Below, piece after piece: positions 14,873-18,204 of a DNA stretch of 18,204 nt; within the stretch, counting starts at the first letter, position 1; every line of letters starts with the position of its first letter. Both the position numbers and the translations under genes were made by a program. Source of the DNA: an uncultured Alistipes sp. (lineage in GTDB: Bacteria > Bacteroidota > Bacteroidia > Bacteroidales > UBA932). The stretch lies in NCBI GenBank assembly GCA_900544195.1, contig UQUJ01000061.1, positions 1-18,204 on the forward strand. The letters run 5' to 3'. Below the pieces are notes generated by a model. It had not been told where the DNA came from. It made no database searches and saw only the letters and a list, made by a program, of their open reading frames with translations.

Positions 14873-16000
14873 TCATCGTTTCGGTCTTATGACCTTGATG
14901 AAATCCTGCCGTTTCCCGTCCTTGTAACCCACGCAGTACGACACCATCCGGTCTTTGTACCCGGCCATGAACCACGCATTCCCTTCCGGAGTCCAGACGC
15001 TGTCAAGTTGGTTGTCAATCTCTGATTTTGTGGACACTCGCGTCCAAGTCCTGGCCCGATCGGTCGAGGCAAACATCTTTGAAGTCGAATTCAAACCTGG
15101 GACCAACACCTTTGTAAAAACGATGCTATCATATTGATAGATCCGGACTGGGGTATGATTGACAAAAGGTCCCCCATATTGTATTCTTGAATAAAAGTTT
15201 GCGACACCGTCAATAATTCTAAAATAGTCGGCGCTCCCGCCATTAGTCAGTCCAACAATATCATCTCCCCTAACAACATTGGTTATCATTTTAGAATCAC
15301 TACTGATTGTATCAATAATCTGTCTCTCAGGGATAATTTCCAATATGGATTCACGCCTTCCGCCCACAGCGACAGTAATCTTATCAGAGGAGAAAGATGA
15401 TACATAAAAATTGCCAAACGTATAACCACGCCACGTTTTACCAAGATCATTAGAAATTTGGATTGTGTGCTCAACATCGTATACGTCCTTTCCATCCACC
15501 TCTGTGACAGAACACAACTGAACCGCCAAAGAACTGTCCACAACCATCATATGCTCAACGTATGCATCAAAGACAAACAGTTCTTCCCAACTCTCTCCAT
15601 AGTCTATGGATCGAAATATCTTGCCCGCATTGACTGTGGTTTTTCCGATTCGATCTTGATTAAGAGCCGAGCAATAGATAATATCATTGTCCACCAACAC
15701 ATTTTCACAAGTCCACTTCTTATCAAGGCTTGACAGCATCTCCCAATTGACACCATTGTCCACCGACAAAAAGAACGTATTGCAAGAATCGGTCATATTC
15801 CAAACTGACAACACCCACATATCATCAGAACAGATAGCCATTTCACAAGGGATATACCTGTCCCCGATTCCATTATCTACCGAATATGCGTCCAAAATCA
15901 AATAATCTTGCGTCGGCGCTTCCCTCTCACCAATCCGGATGTAGCAAGAGGAACACGCCAACACAAGAAAAACTAACACGAGATTTTTCCCATTATTCAT
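14873..16000 (-). CDS. Asp-box (BNR) repeat lipoprotein
   Basis: A 375-residue predicted lipoprotein: MNNGKN, hydrophobic core LVLVFLVLA, then C16 or C19 as the lipidated cysteine (lax lipobox). Four Asp-box motifs (S-x-D-x-G-x-x-W type) are visible: SVDNGVNW 79-86, SIDYGESW 131-138, SNDLGKTW 183-190, and a degenerate STDRARTW 312-319 where Gly is replaced. Asp boxes mark beta-propeller blades in sialidases and Ycf48-like proteins, so a surface or periplasmic propeller is likely. No sialidase catalytic Arg triad or FRIP motif was recognised, so enzymatic activity is not claimed. The last ~45 codons are duplicated at 13435-13570. The gene starts 13 bp after the stop of the glycine-hinge lipoprotein and is likely co-transcribed with it. 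Confidence 0.85.
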   Translation of the reverse strand: MNNGKNLVLVFLVLACSSCYIRIGEREAPTQDYLILDAYSVDNGIGDRYIPCEMAICSDDMWVLSVWNMTDSCNTFFLSVDNGVNWEMLSSLDKKWTCENVLVDNDIIYCSALNQDRIGKTTVNAGKIFRSIDYGESWEELFVFDAYVEHMMVVDSSLAVQLCSVTEVDGKDVYDVEHTIQISNDLGKTWRGYTFGNFYVSSFSSDKITVAVGGRRESILEIIPERQIIDTISSDSKMITNVVRGDDIVGLTNGGSADYFRIIDGVANFYSRIQYGGPFVNHTPVRIYQYDSIVFTKVLVPGLNSTSKMFASTDRARTWTRVSTKSEIDNQLDSVWTPEGNAWFMAGYKDRMVSYCVGYKDGKRQDFIKVIRPKR

Positions 16001-16013
16001 TGTTTGACAAAGA

Positions 16014-17606
16014 TTAATAATCTATTTCAAATCCATCCACTGTGTCATAGAAGTAGTTTATCACCTCTTCAAAGAGCAAGTCTCGAAGTTCATTGAAAGT
16101 CGCATTTTCTTCCTCTGACAATGAACTCCTAGTTTGAATATCTGTCTGGTAATAATCATACAAGACTTGCTTGATACCTCTCCAATTATCCATAATGAAA
16201 AAAGCATCATTCACACTTTCGTTTGGATGTCCTATATAGTAATTGATCTGAGCTTTGACAACCTCATATATCTGCTCTCTCCCTAATTTAGACGTAAGAT
16301 CATTAAACTTAATAGTTGTGATAATTTTAAGCTTATCCATTACATTTAATTCCAAAAGACCTCCATCTATATATGCCTTCGGATGTGTCTTAAATGCAGC
16401 AGCCTCTAGACTATTTGGATCGTTTTCCAAATCGGGATTCGCTTGAACCAGTTTTTCTAACATTTCTTGTAAATTATACATCGTCTTATCAATCCATTTG
16501 TTACCTTGAATTGACATTTTTCCAGACTCTTTTAAAATCTTAAAACGGGAACAATACTCATAGCCATAACTAATGTAGTAAATGTCTTTCACTCGATTAT
16601 TCGGATGTCTTTCCCAATAATCATTAAATCTCGCTTCATAATATTCAAGTTTGCCGAAAAGTTTAGAACAATCTTTTGGTTTTACCGTATTAGCACCAGA
16701 ACCGCCGCCGCTATCCTTTGGCGGTCTGGTATTACCTCCACCTCCACTTCCTGCACCACCTCCGCCTCCTCCGTCCCAAGGATAGTCATCAATGCCGGTA
16801 GTGTCGGAAGGCGCTATCGAATCATTCCAGAAATCAAAGTCCGGGTTCTGCCACCATAGATCCGGAAAACAGTCACCATTGCAGTGTGAGGGGTTGATCG
16901 AATCATTATACTCCACTGTGTCTCCCGGAGCAGGACAACGGGTCTCTATTTGATGAGAATTCACTTTGAACACAGTGACCCCCTCCATGATCCTGTTGAT
17001 GAACAATTTGTGTCTCTCCCAGGCTATCTCGGATTCTCTTTCACTGAAATAAACGCCATCGAGCTTTTCTCCTCCCGCATACTTCTCGATCTTTCTGAAC
17101 TTGCCGCTCAAATCTGTATAGACAAGAAGCCCAGAAAAACCAGAGGATGGCCGGCTTCGCTTCAAGTCATCCTCCGGAATAGAGAAAACGATGCGGAGGG
17201 ATGTACGTCCACTGTTGACATTCTTGGAGACCATCAAGTTTTGATCACATCTAACCAGTGTTCCATCCTCACCCTTAGAGGCATAATACCTGACTGATGA
17301 CAACATTGGAACAACATAACTCTCCTCTCTTCCTTGAATGAAATGACATTCCGCCGCTTTCCACACCGGGACAACAATACCAGATTCCCACACAAAAGGA
17401 GAATCCGAAACGGTGACTTGATCGGAAATGTCTGAGATTCCGTCATATTCATCTGAGAAAACAGCCATGGCTTCCTCTATAGTGAAGTTTTGACAGGATT
17501 CTTCTGGGCCAACAGCCTCAGGTTTGTCGATCACAAGGAGGTCTCCGCAAGAGAACAGAACGCCAAGCGATATGCAAAAGGCTAATAGACACAATGGTCT
17601 TCGCAT
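16014..17606 (-). CDS. Lipoprotein with glycine-rich hinge and helical C-terminal domain, unknown function
   Basis: I do not recognise the family. From ATG 17606 (MRRPLCLLAF) it has 530 residues with a lipoprotein signal ending VLFSC (Cys 20). ATG 17627 (MTKKSI) is a possible alternative; ATG 17687 would place 27 unlikely residues ahead and lies upstream of the better promoter. Layout: N-terminal region to about 235, probably beta-rich; a Pro/Asp/Trp-rich stretch with NPDFDFW; a Gly-rich hinge (about 273-302, including a run of six Gly); then a compact, Tyr-rich, largely helical domain with FKTHPKAYIDGG and YYIGHPNES. Such a lipid anchor-stalk-flexible hinge-terminal domain layout suits a surface-exposed protein and is also seen in some secreted effectors. 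It heads the minus-strand cluster; codon use is more AT-rich than in the housekeeping genes. Confidence 0.82.
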   Translation of the reverse strand: MRRPLCLLAFCISLGVLFSCGDLLVIDKPEAVGPEESCQNFTIEEAMAVFSDEYDGISDISDQVTVSDSPFVWESGIVVPVWKAAECHFIQGREESYVVPMLSSVRYYASKGEDGTLVRCDQNLMVSKNVNSGRTSLRIVFSIPEDDLKRSRPSSGFSGLLVYTDLSGKFRKIEKYAGGEKLDGVYFSERESEIAWERHKLFINRIMEGVTVFKVNSHQIETRCPAPGDTVEYNDSINPSHCNGDCFPDLWWQNPDFDFWNDSIAPSDTTGIDDYPWDGGGGGGAGSGGGGNTRPPKDSGGGSGANTVKPKDCSKLFGKLEYYEARFNDYWERHPNNRVKDIYYISYGYEYCSRFKILKESGKMSIQGNKWIDKTMYNLQEMLEKLVQANPDLENDPNSLEAAAFKTHPKAYIDGGLLELNVMDKLKIITTIKFNDLTSKLGREQIYEVVKAQINYYIGHPNESVNDAFFIMDNWRGIKQVLYDYYQTDIQTRSSLSEEENATFNELRDLLFEEVINYFYDTVDGFEIDY

Positions 17607-17641
17607 AATGATTGATTTCTTAGTCATTAGTGTTACTGTCG

Positions 17642-17674
17642 CAAATTTCGGAAGAAATATTGAAAAACACCAAA
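17642..17674 (-). promoter_or_regulatory. Candidate promoter of the exported-protein cluster
   Basis: On the minus strand TTTG (complement of 17671-17674) is followed after 21 bp by GAAATTTG (complement of 17642-17649), one mismatch from TAnnTTTG. Transcription would start near 17636, giving about 30 nt before ATG 17606. This also argues against the ATG at 17687 as the start. Confidence 0.45.
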
Positions 17675-17735
17675 TAAATGGTTTCACTTTTACATAATCC
17701 TATCATCCTCATTGGCAGCACATCAGAAGCGAAAT

Positions 17736-17768
17736 CAAAATTAACAATCTCATTTTGGGCAAGATAAA
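17736..17768 (-). promoter_or_regulatory. Second candidate promoter upstream of the cluster
   Basis: On the minus strand TTTA (complement of 17765-17768), a 21-bp spacer and TAATTTTG (complement of 17736-17743), the latter an exact TAnnTTTG. The leader to ATG 17606 would be about 120 nt. It may act as well as, or instead of, the nearer candidate. Confidence 0.35.
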
Positions 17769-18084
17769 TCACTCATTATCAATATAATGCAAAATCAAGA
17801 CAAACGGAAATCAAATCGCAATCAATTATCCACCAATGAATTTCAGTAAAAATAATCTAACTTTTAGAAGTGCCGATAGCCAGCGAGACGCAATATTCCA
17901 CAAAAATCGAGGTAGTTAATGTTTTGACTAACTTTGGGGCAAGTCAAAAACTTTTCTCTTATTACTTTGACATCCAGACAATTACCCATGAATAGCGAAT
18001 TCGCGCCAAATACTTGATCATTAATGACATATGTGGTGAGTCAGTCAACCGACATTTAATTACCATTATTTATCCGTATGGGGG
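17769..18084. other. AT-rich non-coding stretch
   Basis: No frame with coding character is seen on either strand. It contains an exact TAACTTTG at 17929-17936 (plus strand, no -33 partner) lying in the loop side of an 8-bp inverted repeat, TTTTGACT 17922-17929 and AGTCAAAA 17942-17949, which is followed by CTTTTCTCTT. The hairpin with its pyrimidine tail could be a weak plus-strand terminator. Nothing else was recognised. Confidence 0.4.
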
Positions 18085-18191
18085 AGACTGTCTTAAAGTA
18101 TAATTACCATCTCCGAGGATTGAAAATTCGTTGCCGCCCCTGTATAGGGGTACAGACTTTTCAACTCTCGCCGAGACTTTTCAGACAGTCT
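18085..18191. mobile_element. Possible MITE or insertion-sequence remnant with inverted ends
   Basis: AGACTGTCT at 18085-18093 and its exact complement AGACAGTCT at 18183-18191 bound 107 bp. Similarity extends inward imperfectly (TTAAAGT on the left; GAAAAGT on the right when complemented). Inside are a CCCCT/AGGGG hairpin (18137-18150) and a 20-bp-spaced direct repeat AGACTTTTCA (18154-18163, 18174-18183). No transposase frame fits. The right side abuts a dinucleotide run. Confidence 0.35.
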
Positions 18192-18204
18192 GTGTGTGTG
18201 TGTG
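18191..18204. repeat. (TG)7 dinucleotide run at the window edge
   Basis: Seven TG units run to the last base, so the full length is unknown. Such runs are uncommon in this type of genome and are prone to slippage. Confidence 0.8.

Noticed and set aside
17607..17687. 27-residue N-terminal extension of the glycine-hinge lipoprotein
   Set aside because: It precedes a standard lipoprotein signal and begins upstream of the better candidate promoter.

Overview
The window looks like chromosomal DNA from a Bacteroidota bacterium, most likely order Bacteroidales. Supporting signs are a single-chain large PurL, promoters of the TTTG / TAnnTTTG type, a near absence of Shine-Dalgarno sites, and secreted proteins and lipoproteins of Bacteroidales style. 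The organism cannot be named from sequence alone. Positions 1-13300 are moderately GC-rich housekeeping DNA. About 13435-18204 is visibly more AT-rich and reads as an accessory block.

Layout: (1) 1-1089, the 3' part of an alpha/beta-hydrolase esterase gene whose open frame runs off the left edge through eight 21-bp tandem repeats; a strong hairpin terminator follows. (2) 1270-5800, a promoter and the purine pair purL-purC. (3) 5840-7551, a promoter and cysS. (4) 7577-10377, minus strand, dnaX followed by lptB, convergent with cysS. (5) 10436-13338, plus strand, a three-gene unit (exported protein of unknown function, M16 zinc peptidase, SAM-dependent O-methyltransferase) ending in a hairpin terminator; its promoter is divergent from dnaX. 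(6) 13435-17606, minus strand, a cluster of predicted exported proteins: a lipoprotein with a glycine-rich hinge, an Asp-box (BNR) lipoprotein, two tandem paralogous secreted proteins, and a short gene carrying only the last ~45 codons of the Asp-box gene. (7) 17607-18204, non-coding AT-rich DNA ending in a ~107-bp segment bounded by 9-bp inverted repeats and a (TG)7 run.

The most interesting signals are not conventional genes. A short palindromic repeat family (core TTCGACAGGCTCAG or its complement) appears inside the reading frames of cysS and dnaX, and a related 21-bp unit has expanded into the tandem array at 1-168. The hexamer GAATAT/ATATTC occurs about 50 times by hand count, against roughly 7-8 expected from base composition. 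The exported cluster shows duplication, truncation and mostly synonymous divergence, a pattern seen in diversifying surface or toxin/immunity-like loci; its function cannot be read from the sequence. No tRNA, rRNA, CRISPR array or complete insertion sequence was seen.
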